Assembly: GCF_011752935.1 (NCBI RefSeq)
Contig: NZ_VWWO01000001.1
Location: 3,100,001-3,164,000, forward strand
DNA: 64,000 nt
From: Chitinophaga sp. Cy-1792
Lineage (GTDB): Bacteria; Bacteroidota; Bacteroidia; Chitinophagales; Chitinophagaceae
Direction: 5' to 3'
Made by a program: the position numbers and the translations under genes. The number at the start of each line of letters is the position of its first letter. Position 1 is the stretch's first letter. Shown here piece after piece: positions 28,027 through 37,036 of the stretch. Under the pieces are notes generated by a model. The model searched no databases. It saw only the letters and a program-made list of their open reading frames with translations, and was not told the origin of the DNA.

Positions 28027-28845
28027 ATGAAAATATTTTATTTGCTGACAGCAGTTGTTTTACTGACAGCGTGTAACAAAAAAGAAGACCTGACGGCCAG
28101 TCCGGCAGCACCGTTATACAAAATTCCTCAGGGGACAGCAGCATACGACGATACCATTTTTTCTATATACAAGAAGTATGATACCTATATCCTGTATAAG
28201 TTTTCGCAGGTAGATTATGCTTACAATTATACCGACAAATTATCCGACAGTGCTTTTGCGGCAAACCCGGCGTATATCCCTGCGGTGCTTGACCTTTTTA
28301 AGAAGGAGGTGCTGAACCGGTACCCGGATTCAATATTGAGAAAAACTTTGCCTATAAAGGTTTTACTGGCTTCGTATATAGGTACAGGCGGCAACCGTAA
28401 TGTAAAAGGGTTTTCCAATACGAGAAGTATGCTCTGCATTGGCTGGGCAGATAGCACGCTGGTGTCTAAAAGTCCTGCTGAATTAAGAAAGATCAGAGGA
28501 AGCCTGCACCGGAATTATTTTGACAGGGCATTTAAGGCAGTTACCCTGACAATTCCTCCGTCATTTGTGGCTTTGTGTCCGCCTGATTATAATGCGATGA
28601 TTGCCACTACACAATACTCCTTTGGCATTATAGAGCCAATATTACCAGGACAAATCAGCAATATGATGGTGGATTTCCTGGGATATGTAGAGTATATCGC
28701 CAGTCATTCAGAGGCTGAAGCTACAGCTGAAATATTCACTCCAAAGGTAGATTCGAGGGGGCTCATTAAAAAGAAATATGCAGCTGTCGTTGATTACTTC
28801 AATAGCATGGGCATTGACTTACAGGCAATTGGTGCAGCGCAGTAA
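28027..28845 (+). CDS. SusCD-associated lipoprotein, possibly a degenerate zinc metallohydrolase
   Basis: 272 aa with a lipobox (LTACNKKED). Genes in this position behind susCD are often the substrate-import-associated zinc metallohydrolase lipoproteins, recognised by HExxH. Here there is no HExxH; the region where it might be expected contains LHRNYFDRAFKAVTL. The size, lipid anchor and linker-free layout fit the family, but the assignment is an inference from position and general shape. A substrate-binding or inactive scaffold role at the cell surface is possible. It starts 18 bp after susD. Confidence 0.55.
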   Translation: MKIFYLLTAVVLLTACNKKEDLTASPAAPLYKIPQGTAAYDDTIFSIYKKYDTYILYKFSQVDYAYNYTDKLSDSAFAANPAYIPAVLDLFKKEVLNRYPDSILRKTLPIKVLLASYIGTGGNRNVKGFSNTRSMLCIGWADSTLVSKSPAELRKIRGSLHRNYFDRAFKAVTLTIPPSFVALCPPDYNAMIATTQYSFGIIEPILPGQISNMMVDFLGYVEYIASHSEAEATAEIFTPKVDSRGLIKKKYAAVVDYFNSMGIDLQAIGAAQ

Positions 28846-28884
28846 GTTATATCAGAAGATCTTCTTTAAAATATTTGAGATTAT

Positions 28885-31008
28885 ATGAAAATTTTTGACC
28901 GAAATAAAAGACTGCTATTCATTGGTGCTACCCTGACAGGTTTTGCAGCGCATGCGCAGATACCTTCCAGTTCAGCAGAGATACCGGCTTTTAGAAAAGG
29001 AACCGTTGCAGCGACCATTTCTAAAGTAAAAAAAATGCATTATCATCTGAGGGCGATTGATAATGTCTATAGTGAAAATGTCTGGAACAGTTTTATCCAG
29101 ACATTAGATGTAAACAGAAATATTTTTCTCCAGGAAGATCTGGATAGTCTGGCCGGATTTAAACAACGTATTGACGAGGATTTTAATGAAGGACAGACAG
29201 CTTTCTTCGATGCAACGTACGCTATATACAATCGCAGACTGAAAGAATGCAATGATCTCTATAAAAAAATCTTAGCTAACCCTTTTGACTATACGATTCA
29301 GGAATCAGCCATTCTGAACAGAAAAAAACTTCCTGCTCCAACCTCGTTGAAGGAGCGGGAAGATCTCTGGCGGAAAAGGCTGAAGTATACTACCCTGAAT
29401 AATTACCTGGAACTGGAAGCTGCAGGAGGAGAGGGAGCTAAGCAACTGAATAAAGTGGATCCGGTACTGGAAGCAAAATCCAGGGAGAAAACGCGCAAGG
29501 CGCTGGAATTATTTTTCAAGAGAGTGCTGACGGAGAAGTATGCTAATGAATTGTTTACCCAGTATATGGCAGTAGCCATGATGGAAATAGATCCGCATAC
29601 AACATTTGCCGGGCCTAAGGATGATAAACTGGACCAGCAGCTTAACAAAATGTATTATGGTCTGGGAATGGAGTTAGGTGTAAAGGAGGCTGATTACTTC
29701 GTTAAACGGATGCTTCCTGGCGGGGCTGCTTTAAAAAGCGGTGTGGTAAAAGAGAACGATAATATCATTGCAATTTCTGATGTAAACGGACAAATGCAGT
29801 ATGTGAGCGGACTGGAGTCCACGGAAGTGTCGAACATGATCCGTGGTGATAAGGATACGGAGGTAAAGCTCACGCTTCAGCAGCCGGGCGAAACTGCCAG
29901 AACGGTTACTGTCAGACGTGCACAGGTAAATGATACAGAAAGCAGGGCAAAAAGTGCCATTATTGAACAAAATGGCAAGAAATTCGGCTATATCTACCTG
30001 CCAATTTTTTATATGGACCAGTCTGGCGGTGCGGGTAATGGTTCTGCTGCTGATATTATAAAGGAAGTAGAAAAACTGAAAGCGCAGGAAGTAGATGGGA
30101 TGATCATGGACCTGCGTGGCAATGGTGGCGGAGCGCTTGACCAGGTGGTGAAAATGTCTACCGCCTTTTTGCCTGGCGGACCTGTGTCGTGGCTTCGTAA
30201 CCAGAATAGTATCGATTGCTATTCGATGACTGCTACCAAAGCCAATTATGAAGGTCCGCTGACGGTGATGGTAGATGAAAACAGCGCTTCTGCATCAGAA
30301 ATATTTGCAGCTGTCATGCAAGACCGTGGCCGTGCTATTATTGTAGGCTCTTCTTCTTCCTATGGAAAAGGAACTGCACAGAGAACATTGAACATTGGAA
30401 AAATGGGTGACCCAGCACTTGGTACTAAAGATGTGAACTATGGAAATATGCGGCTGACAGTAGAGAAATTTTACAGGGTTACCGGTAGTGCCACACAGCT
30501 AAAAGGCGTTATACCGGATATCGTTTTGCAGGATCGTATCAGCTTCCAGGGAAGCAGGGAGAAAGACTTTCCTTCCGCGCTGCCATTTGATTCTGTCATC
30601 CTTAAGCCATTTGAAAAACTGGCATTCCCATTCAATTATGACAGCGTTGTAGCAAAGGCAAAAGAAAGAATAAAGCATAACACAGCTTTCAGCAATATAT
30701 CCTCCAATTCAGAAAAGCTGAATACTTTCCCTGACCAGCCAATGTCTTTGGAGTTCGTGGCATTCCGGCAGCAGTATAAGCAGATGGAAAAATACAAAAA
30801 GGATATTCAGGTTAACAGAGAGCTTCCTGCAGCACATTTACTGCATATCTCTCCTTCCATTTACCGTAACCTGAATCCGGCATTCAAATCACCTGAGAAT
30901 GAGGTATCTCCCAATTATTCAATTATGCTGGATCGCCTGGCAAAAGATGTATACCTGGCTGAAACCATTGCAGTGTTGGCGGATATGGTCAACGAAACAA
31001 ATAAATAG
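28885..31008 (+). CDS. S41 family carboxy-terminal processing protease (Prc-like)
   Basis: 707 aa with a signal sequence ending near HAQIPSS. It has an N-terminal tail-specific-protease domain, a PDZ domain (GGAALKSGVVKENDNIIAIS; residues about 270-350) and a S41 catalytic core. The nucleophile Ser469 lies in DENSASASEIFAAV and the general base Lys495 in SYGKGTAQ. It resembles the long Prc/Tsp type rather than the short CtpA type. Expected in the periplasm or at the outer membrane. Its location behind a SusCD pair suggests that it cleaves imported or captured peptides, although a housekeeping role in processing envelope proteins is also possible. Confidence 0.9.
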   Translation: MKIFDRNKRLLFIGATLTGFAAHAQIPSSSAEIPAFRKGTVAATISKVKKMHYHLRAIDNVYSENVWNSFIQTLDVNRNIFLQEDLDSLAGFKQRIDEDFNEGQTAFFDATYAIYNRRLKECNDLYKKILANPFDYTIQESAILNRKKLPAPTSLKEREDLWRKRLKYTTLNNYLELEAAGGEGAKQLNKVDPVLEAKSREKTRKALELFFKRVLTEKYANELFTQYMAVAMMEIDPHTTFAGPKDDKLDQQLNKMYYGLGMELGVKEADYFVKRMLPGGAALKSGVVKENDNIIAISDVNGQMQYVSGLESTEVSNMIRGDKDTEVKLTLQQPGETARTVTVRRAQVNDTESRAKSAIIEQNGKKFGYIYLPIFYMDQSGGAGNGSAADIIKEVEKLKAQEVDGMIMDLRGNGGGALDQVVKMSTAFLPGGPVSWLRNQNSIDCYSMTATKANYEGPLTVMVDENSASASEIFAAVMQDRGRAIIVGSSSSYGKGTAQRTLNIGKMGDPALGTKDVNYGNMRLTVEKFYRVTGSATQLKGVIPDIVLQDRISFQGSREKDFPSALPFDSVILKPFEKLAFPFNYDSVVAKAKERIKHNTAFSNISSNSEKLNTFPDQPMSLEFVAFRQQYKQMEKYKKDIQVNRELPAAHLLHISPSIYRNLNPAFKSPENEVSPNYSIMLDRLAKDVYLAETIAVLADMVNETNK

Positions 31009-31057
31009 CAATCACCCGTAACAAGATATTTAAATCGTCTACCTAAAAAATTTAAAA

Positions 31058-32248
31058 ATGAATAAAAAATTTCTGACACTAGTATTGAGTGTGAGCGGCT
31101 TTACAGCTTATGCACAAAAAGGCGCCATTATTACAGGTGAGCTTAAGAAAGCTACTGATGGCATGAAAGCGGTGTTATACGAACCTTATTCCGGTGAGGT
31201 AGATTCGAGTATCGTAAAAAATCACAAATTTAGTTTTACGATGCCGATGCCGAAAGGAGGTAGCGTATATCTTATACAGATCGGCGATGCGAAGGATTCG
31301 CTGAATAGTGTTTTTTACCTGGAAGATGGTAAAATGCAGATAAAGGGTAATGACTTTAATGATGCGAAATATACAGGTGCTCCATGGGTGGCGGAATGGC
31401 AGGAGATAGATAACAGGCTGAATATCGCGGTGGGTGAAGGTAAAAAGCTGGAGGACCTGGAAGCTTCCTATCATAAAGCCATGGAAATAGGAGATGAAGA
31501 TAAGGCAGATCTCTACCTGAAAGAAGCCACGGCCCTGACCATGAAAAGACATGAATTTTTTAAGGACTGGATTTCCAGACATAAGAACTCAGGTGTATCT
31601 GGCTATATTCTGACCTGTTATTACCAGGCGAAGAATGAAAGAGATTCTACGATCGCAACACTTGGTGAACATGCGGTGAACAGTCGCATTGTGCAGCGTT
31701 ATCTGCATCCTGGTAAAATAGACCCAAGTCCTTTAAGTTTAAAAATTGGCGACGGTGGTGCGGATGTACCTGGAGTGCCTCATAACCTGAAAGTGGGCGA
31801 AGTGGCGCCGGCCTTCACTATCCCGGATGTAAACGGAAAAATGATCTCACTGGCCGATTTTAAGGGCAGATATGTATTCCTGGATTTCTGGGCCAGCTGG
31901 TGCGCGCCTTGTGTGGCACAGGTGCCTGCACTGAAATCAATGTATGCAAAGTATAAGAGCCCTGCTTTTGAAATATTGGGCATTTCCCTGGATTCCAAAC
32001 GTGAAGGCTGGCTGCATGGTATAGAAAAACATGAACTGCCATGGATAAATGTTTCTTCCCTGAAAGGCTGGAGTGAGCCTGCTGCAGGCGCTTATGGTGT
32101 ATCTGCTATTCCGCAGAACGTATTGATTGGCCCCGATGGTAAAGTGGTGGCGAAGAATTTATATGGTGAAGACCTGGATAAGAAAATCGGTGAAATCTTA
32201 GGAAAAGAAAATACGCCTTCGGCTAAAAATATCACTTCTTCCAAATAA
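31058..32248 (+). CDS. TlpA-like thioredoxin with N-terminal DUF4369
   Basis: 396 aa with a signal peptide ending TAYAQKG. The DUF4369 domain (GELKKATDGMKAVLYEPYSG; KHKFSFTMPMPKGG-like strands) is followed by a helical linker and a thioredoxin domain with DFWASWCAPCVAQVPALK (redox Cys pair CAPC). It reduces or exchanges disulfides in the periplasm. Linked to the second TlpA (16 bp downstream) and to the S41 protease gene, it could unfold disulfide-bonded substrates before proteolysis. Confidence 0.9.
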   Translation: MNKKFLTLVLSVSGFTAYAQKGAIITGELKKATDGMKAVLYEPYSGEVDSSIVKNHKFSFTMPMPKGGSVYLIQIGDAKDSLNSVFYLEDGKMQIKGNDFNDAKYTGAPWVAEWQEIDNRLNIAVGEGKKLEDLEASYHKAMEIGDEDKADLYLKEATALTMKRHEFFKDWISRHKNSGVSGYILTCYYQAKNERDSTIATLGEHAVNSRIVQRYLHPGKIDPSPLSLKIGDGGADVPGVPHNLKVGEVAPAFTIPDVNGKMISLADFKGRYVFLDFWASWCAPCVAQVPALKSMYAKYKSPAFEILGISLDSKREGWLHGIEKHELPWINVSSLKGWSEPAAGAYGVSAIPQNVLIGPDGKVVAKNLYGEDLDKKIGEILGKENTPSAKNITSSK

Positions 32249-32264
32249 TCAAATTCATTACTAC

Positions 32265-33251
32265 ATGAAATATTTTCTCAGGCTTGTTGTGTTGCTGCTG
32301 GCGCCATTGGTAACGTTTGCAGACGATGGCTTTGTCATAAAAGGTAAGGTCAGTGGTATTATCAGTGGTTCGGCTTCTGTACAACTACGGGAGGAAGGAC
32401 CTGATGGTTCCATGAATACGGTAGTTTCACCGAAAGTGAAAATTGAAAATGGTGTATTCACTTACAGCGGAAAACTGGACCATCCGCAGCAGGTAATTCT
32501 GAAGATTAGTACAAAGAGTTTCCTGGTCTTTCTGGAAAATGTCAGCTATACCATTGATGGGGATTTCAGCACACTTACTGCCGATAGTTTGAAAGGTGGT
32601 GTCGCAAACGCTGCATACCTGAAATGGAAGAAAAGTGAGCTGTCGGCAAAGGAATACCTGAAAGCTAACCGGGGAGAGGTTGTGGCGCCGTTTATTGCCA
32701 GAATGTTAGCCTTCGATTATGATAACACCGCAGAAGTTTATAACCTGCTTACGGCTGAAGGTAAGCAATCCTATTACGGCAAACAGTTAAAAGAAAAACT
32801 GAATGACTATGAGAAGGTGAGTGCTGGTAAGCCTATGAAGGACTTCAAAATGACTGATCCTTCCGGTAAACCTGTTTCTATGAAAGATTTCTCCGGTAAA
32901 ATCGTCGTGATGGATTTCTGGGCATCCTGGTGTGCACCTTGTCTGGCCTACATTCCAAAGATGCGTGAGCATTATAATAATTTCAAAGATGCAGGCGTCG
33001 TATTTCTGAGTGTGTCTATAGATGAAGATGTGAAAAAATGGAAAGAAGCGATGGCAGCGCAGCATATGGAATGGGGGCAGGTTGTCACTCCCGGCGGACT
33101 TTCACCAAAAGAGGGTGTTACACCGCTATTCAGCATCACCAGTATTCCACATGTCATGATCGTTGGCAAGGATGGAATGATTGCTGCCAATCTGGATTTC
33201 TCGCATAAGGAAGAAATCGAAACTATTTTGAAGCGATTAACAGGTAAATGA
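32265..33251 (+). CDS. Second TlpA-like thioredoxin with DUF4369
   Basis: 328 aa, signal peptide ending VTFADDGF. It has a DUF4369 domain (KGKVSGIISGSASVQLREEG), then a thioredoxin fold with DFWASWCAPCLAYIPKM (CAPC) and cis-Pro loop SITSIPHVMIVGKDGM. It is a paralogue of the gene before it, shorter by about 70 residues. The last gene of the sigma/FecR/SusCD unit, ending at a terminator. Confidence 0.9.
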   Translation: MKYFLRLVVLLLAPLVTFADDGFVIKGKVSGIISGSASVQLREEGPDGSMNTVVSPKVKIENGVFTYSGKLDHPQQVILKISTKSFLVFLENVSYTIDGDFSTLTADSLKGGVANAAYLKWKKSELSAKEYLKANRGEVVAPFIARMLAFDYDNTAEVYNLLTAEGKQSYYGKQLKEKLNDYEKVSAGKPMKDFKMTDPSGKPVSMKDFSGKIVVMDFWASWCAPCLAYIPKMREHYNNFKDAGVVFLSVSIDEDVKKWKEAMAAQHMEWGQVVTPGGLSPKEGVTPLFSITSIPHVMIVGKDGMIAANLDFSHKEEIETILKRLTGK

Positions 33252-33280
33252 TTAACTGAGTTTTCCCCGGAATAATGAAT

Positions 33281-33325
33281 AGGCTGGCCAGCAGTAGTAT
33301 ACTGTCTGGTCAGCCTTTTTTTATG
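33281..33325 (+). terminator. Terminator of the SusCD-protease-thioredoxin operon
   Basis: Imperfect stem AGGCTGGCCAGCAG (33281-33294) / CTGTCTGGTCAGCCT (33302-33316) followed by seven T residues. Confidence 0.8.
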
Positions 33326-33376
33326 ATAGCAGTAATGGTGCTTTTGCCGAAGAAATCCGATCATTTACCGGGATTT

Positions 33377-33384
33377 TATATTTG
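33377..33384 (+). promoter_or_regulatory. Candidate -7 element of the FAD monooxygenase gene
   Basis: TATATTTG matches TAnnTTTG exactly, 50 bp before the ATG at 33435. No TTTG is found at the ideal -33 distance. Confidence 0.5.
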
Positions 33385-33434
33385 TCAGCCGATGGCAGAT
33401 TGTCCGGAAGATGCTGTCTGCCTAGTTTTGAAGC

Positions 33435-34613
33435 ATGAAAACGACCAAAACCATTCTGATATCAGGCGCCAGTATCGCAGGGCCTGCACTTGCCTTCTGG
33501 CTGCATAAATATGGATTTGATGTTACTATCGTTGAGCAGGCGCCTGCCATCAGGCCAGGGGGCTATGCTGTTGATTTTCGCGGGGTAGCATTATCTGTAT
33601 TAAAAGAAATGGAACTCCTGGAGGAAATTAAGAAATTTGAAACACGTGCCGGTAAGATTAATATAGTAGATAAGCATAATGCTAAAGTAGGGAGCTTTCC
33701 TGATGCATTTACCAGTGGTGAGCTGGAAATAATGCGTGGAGACCTGGCCAATATCTTGTATGAAGCCACCAGGGAAAATGTCCGGTATATTTTTAATGAT
33801 AGCATTACATCGCTGACAGAGCATAACGATTGTGTAACGGTGACTTTTAAACAACAGCTGCCATGTGATTTTGACCTGGTAATAGGGGCCGACGGATTAC
33901 ATTCCAAAGTGCGTACGATCGCCTTTGGAAGTGAAGCGAAATGTGTATCGCACCTGGGGCTGTATGTGGCCATCTTCACTACGCCCGACTTCCTGAAATT
34001 AAATATGGATGGTGTTTTCTATAGCACATTGGGTAAACGTGTAGGCGTATTTGGTGCGAAAGAAGGTACAGAGGCGCGGGCATCTTTCTATTTTGCAGAT
34101 AAGGATATTCCCTATAATTATCGGGATATCAGTCAGCAAAAGCAGATAGTAAGAGAGAAGTTTGCGCGGGAAGAATGGAAGGTGCCGGCATTGCTGGAGA
34201 TGATGGACAATGCGCCGGACTTCTATTTTGATGCGATCAGTCAGGTTAAAATTGACAGCTGGTCGAAGGGTAGGGTGGCGCTTTTGGGGGATGCGGCACA
34301 TTGTGCTTCTCCTATGTCGGGCATGGGGACGAGTCTGGCGGTATTGGGTGCTTATATTCTGGCAGGAGAACTGAAGGAAGCTAATGGTGATTATCAGCAG
34401 GCATTTGCCAGTTATGAAACGCAACTGAGGCCAATGGCAGAGCGTTGCCAGCAGATGGCTGACGGCGCCGAATGGTTTGTACCCAGCACCTGGTTGAAAT
34501 ATTGGATGAGCCAGCTGATGTGGAAGATATTACCATATACCCCCTGGAAGAATATGATGATAGAAATGCCCAACAGGATTGCCAATTCGATCACATTGAA
34601 GCAATACGCATAA
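33435..34613 (+). CDS. FAD-dependent monooxygenase (PHBH/TetX-like class A)
   Basis: 392 aa flavoprotein. The Rossmann motif is ILISGASIAGPALAFWLHKY (residues about 6-25), the DG motif LVIGADGLHSKVR follows at residues 151-163, and the GD motif is VALLGDAAHCASPMSGMGTS (residues 277-296). It would hydroxylate an aromatic or polyketide-like substrate using NAD(P)H and O2. Close relatives include tetracycline-inactivating monooxygenases of this phylum, but the sequence alone does not show such activity. It stands alone between two terminators. Confidence 0.88.
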   Translation: MKTTKTILISGASIAGPALAFWLHKYGFDVTIVEQAPAIRPGGYAVDFRGVALSVLKEMELLEEIKKFETRAGKINIVDKHNAKVGSFPDAFTSGELEIMRGDLANILYEATRENVRYIFNDSITSLTEHNDCVTVTFKQQLPCDFDLVIGADGLHSKVRTIAFGSEAKCVSHLGLYVAIFTTPDFLKLNMDGVFYSTLGKRVGVFGAKEGTEARASFYFADKDIPYNYRDISQQKQIVREKFAREEWKVPALLEMMDNAPDFYFDAISQVKIDSWSKGRVALLGDAAHCASPMSGMGTSLAVLGAYILAGELKEANGDYQQAFASYETQLRPMAERCQQMADGAEWFVPSTWLKYWMSQLMWKILPYTPWKNMMIEMPNRIANSITLKQYA

Positions 34614-34631
34614 AATATATCCATAACGAAG

Positions 34632-34675
34632 AAAGCTGCCCCAAAAGCCTTCTTTTGCTTTTTGGGCAGCCTTTA
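34632..34675. terminator. Bidirectional terminator between convergent genes
   Basis: AAAGCTGCCCCAAAA and TTTTTGGGCAGCCTTT form a long stem around GCCTTCTTTTGC. A-rich and T-rich flanks serve both strands. It lies between the monooxygenase (plus) and the DUF1349 gene (minus). Confidence 0.75.
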
Positions 34676-34692
34676 TCAAAATTGCGCCACCA

Positions 34693-35367
34693 TTATTTTA
34701 TTTCGCCGGTATTACCGTTTTTAAAGCCTACAGGCGCATATTGTATATTTTCAAAAGCAGTTTCACAGGTAGCGCTGAGCGGCGCCTGTGAAGAGAAGCC
34801 TACCCTGATGTTTCCACCAGGATTAAAGCGTACCATTCTTGCGCAGAACCATTCTTTCCCATCCAGGGAATAGAAAAGCCCGTATACAGGCCCATTTTTA
34901 CTCAGTCGCATATAGACTTCATTTTTCGCAGCAACGGCGTTGTTGCAATCATCTGTTACTCCATCTGTAACCCCTGAGCATACGGCATACTTGCCGTAAT
35001 GGCTGAATTCAAACAGGAATTTGATGTAATGCGTGGTGTCTGCATATACGAAGATAGCGCCGCCGTCATAGGTTTTTCCAAAAGCTACTTTTGTTTTAGT
35101 AGTGATGGTGAAATTAGAATCTGGCTGAAACAGCAGGATAGAAGCAGAGGTGGCTTTGAAGCCGCCATTGGGTGCATGATAGAAATCTGTTTCTTTCGGT
35201 GCAAATAAATGCAGATTATTTCCTTTGATAATCGTTTTAGCAGGCTGGTTTATCCAGCTGCCTTTGCCAGGCATACCTGCAATTTGTATAGAATCAGAAA
35301 AGTTGGTAGCCTTTGCACCAAGCACGGTAAAAAGGAATAGTAACGTGAAAGCATAAACGCTTTTCAT
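34693..35367 (-). CDS. Secreted DUF1349 (concanavalin-A-like) protein
   Basis: 224 aa from the ATG at 35367, which starts a signal peptide (MKSVYAFTLLFLFTVLGAKA); a longer frame to 35397 adds ten residues. The body fits the DUF1349 lectin-like jelly roll: HLFAPKETDFYHAPNGGF, YDGGAIFVYADTTHYIKFLF, YSLDGKEWFCARMVRF. These proteins probably bind a carbohydrate in the periplasm or outside. It follows the SGNH hydrolase gene by 71 bp in the same direction; both may belong to one carbohydrate-linked unit controlled by the LacI protein. Confidence 0.8.
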   Translation of the reverse strand: MKSVYAFTLLFLFTVLGAKATNFSDSIQIAGMPGKGSWINQPAKTIIKGNNLHLFAPKETDFYHAPNGGFKATSASILLFQPDSNFTITTKTKVAFGKTYDGGAIFVYADTTHYIKFLFEFSHYGKYAVCSGVTDGVTDDCNNAVAAKNEVYMRLSKNGPVYGLFYSLDGKEWFCARMVRFNPGGNIRVGFSSQAPLSATCETAFENIQYAPVGFKNGNTGEIK

Positions 35368-35437
35368 AAAAAGTGGGTTTGAAATAAAAGATGGCAAGGC
35401 GTTGCGAAGGATGCGGTCCTCTGCAACGTGTGCGTTA

Positions 35438-36547
35438 TTAAGGCTGACCTTTGGTCAGTTTTTGCAGTATTGGCAATATATGATCTGCGAAGGCTTTCAT
35501 GCCTAAATCGGAGGGGTGTATACCGTCTACAGTGCCTTCATGGTCAGTACCGATAAAGTTTTCAGCAGTTTTGTAATAGAGATGTTTAACCCCCGATTTT
35601 ATCAGCTCATCATAGGCTTTTTTCAGTTCGGCCTGTTTTTTAACAGCGATATCCATGATAGCTGGCTGGAAGAAAGCTGCCTCATAAATATAGTTCTCTA
35701 CCAGCAGTACCGGTACATCGGGTTTTTTAGCGCGGAGCTGTTGCACGAGTTTTACGGCACGTTCGTGGATCAGTTCCGGTGCGGTATTGGGGCAGCAGTC
35801 TATCACGTACAGGGCGGGATCTGTTTCGAGCAGGATTTCGCCTACAGCTGCTTCAAACATACCATTGCCGCTGAAGCCGAAGTTGATGATAGGGCGTTGC
35901 ATTTCACGCACCAGCATATTGGTGTAGGCCAGTCCGGGGCGGGAGGCACAGCCACCTTGTGCGATACTGCTGCCGTAGTAAACAATAGGTTTTTTATTGA
36001 GCAGATGTTGCGTGGCAGGCTGGGTAATTTCTGCTTCCTTGTTGATGCCGATGGATAAGGAATCTACGCCATCATATAAGGGGAGGAAGAGCAGGTATTC
36101 GCGGTATTCGGGTTTGCCGCCGCTGAAGAGTGTTTTCTGGTTGTTGGCGGTAGCCTCCGGAACGCCGCTATTTACGAACTGCCATTTTTCGCCAACGAGT
36201 GCATAGAGATCGAGCCCGCGCACACCGGTAGCGTTCATGTTTTGCAGGTTTCCTATGTTTTTCACTTTCCATTTGCAGGTGATATTGGAGGCATTGGAGC
36301 GGAAGCGGATGGCAATCCCGGCGGAGTTGAGGCCCAGTGACCATATCTCCGGACGCACCGTGGTTTTGAATTTTTCTGGTATCCTGTTGTAGTTGGCTTC
36401 GTGGTGGTATTTATCTATGACCGGAAATTCAAGGGCATCGTGAAATACCAGGTCTTTGGCGGCTTCCTTGTTCTGTGCCTGCAGCATGGTTGATAATAGT
36501 ACCGCCGGAATCAAGGGCTTTAGCCAGCGTAGGAATTTTCTTTTCAT
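35438..36547 (-). CDS. SGNH/GDSL hydrolase with N-terminal GxDLY domain
   Basis: 369 aa from the ATG at 36547, giving a signal peptide ending TMLQAQ; frames that begin further upstream would be non-secreted and run into the operator region. It has an N-terminal jelly roll with GLDLYALVGEKWQFV, then an SGNH core with block I YYGSSIAQGG, block III GFSGNGMFE and catalytic DGIHPSDLGMKAF (Asp/His). Such enzymes deacetylate or de-esterify polysaccharides. Three operator palindromes lie about 116-174 bp upstream of the start, so a LacI-type repressor probably controls it. Confidence 0.88.
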   Translation of the reverse strand: MKRKFLRWLKPLIPAVLLSTMLQAQNKEAAKDLVFHDALEFPVIDKYHHEANYNRIPEKFKTTVRPEIWSLGLNSAGIAIRFRSNASNITCKWKVKNIGNLQNMNATGVRGLDLYALVGEKWQFVNSGVPEATANNQKTLFSGGKPEYREYLLFLPLYDGVDSLSIGINKEAEITQPATQHLLNKKPIVYYGSSIAQGGCASRPGLAYTNMLVREMQRPIINFGFSGNGMFEAAVGEILLETDPALYVIDCCPNTAPELIHERAVKLVQQLRAKKPDVPVLLVENYIYEAAFFQPAIMDIAVKKQAELKKAYDELIKSGVKHLYYKTAENFIGTDHEGTVDGIHPSDLGMKAFADHILPILQKLTKGQP

Positions 36548-36648
36548 TATTGAAAGGATGTCTGATAGAATAATGGGAACAAGGATAATAAAAATAGCTG
36601 AGATTTTTTTTGAAGAACCGCGACAATACTGTGTATGGTTTACACAAA

Positions 36649-36656
36649 TCAAGATA
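36649..36656 (-). promoter_or_regulatory. Candidate -7 element of the SGNH hydrolase gene
   Basis: TATCTTGA on the minus strand, weakly like TAnnTTTG. It is 102 bp before ATG 36547 and lies 7 bp from operator 1, so bound repressor would cover the -33 region. Confidence 0.35.
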
Positions 36657-36662
36657 CGTTTA

Positions 36663-36720
36663 CGCAAGCGTTTGCGCTGGAATTACGCAAACGCTTGCGT
36701 TGATAGCGCAAGCGTTTGCG
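36663..36720. promoter_or_regulatory. Three tandem LacI-type operators
   Basis: O1 CGCAAGCGTTTGCG (36663-36676), O2 CGCAAACGCTTGCG (36686-36699) and O3 CGCAAGCGTTTGCG (36707-36720). O1 and O3 are identical; O2 is their exact reverse complement. Each is an interrupted palindrome centred on CpG, as expected for a LacI-family dimer. Centres are 23 and 21 bp apart, about two helical turns. A half site (TTTGCGTAA) follows near 36740. Confidence 0.8.
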
Positions 36721-36809
36721 TAAAGAAATTGTTAAAACATTTGCGTAAAATAGTGGAGCAATTAATACAGAGGGTAAAACTTCTGACGTAAGAAAAGCAG
36801 TTTATTTAG

Positions 36810-36950
36810 ACAGTGAACAGAAAGGCGCATAACAGTGAACAATTAAGCGCCATCAGTTAGAAGAGACCGCATCTTTTCAGGTGCGTACAGTGAACAATGA
36901 AGCGTGGTAAGTTACGCAACAGTGAACAATTTTATTTAGAACAATGAACA
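36810..36950. repeat. Five direct ACAGTGAACA repeats
   Basis: Copies start at 36810, 36832, 36887, 36919 (exact) and 36941 (ACAATGAACA). All have one orientation. Spacings of 22, 55, 32 and 22 bp are close to whole helical turns. Confidence 0.75.
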
Positions 36951-37036
36951 GTAAGTCAGGTAGCCTTTGCCATGGTAACGCAACTATGGCAGGGTTATCG
37001 GCAGTTATGCCCACCACAATATAATCATTTATTTTT

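Noticed and set aside
36810..36950. Possible CRISPR-like array
   Set aside because: Repeats are only 10 bp and spacings irregular (12-45 nt between copies); no cas genes nearby.
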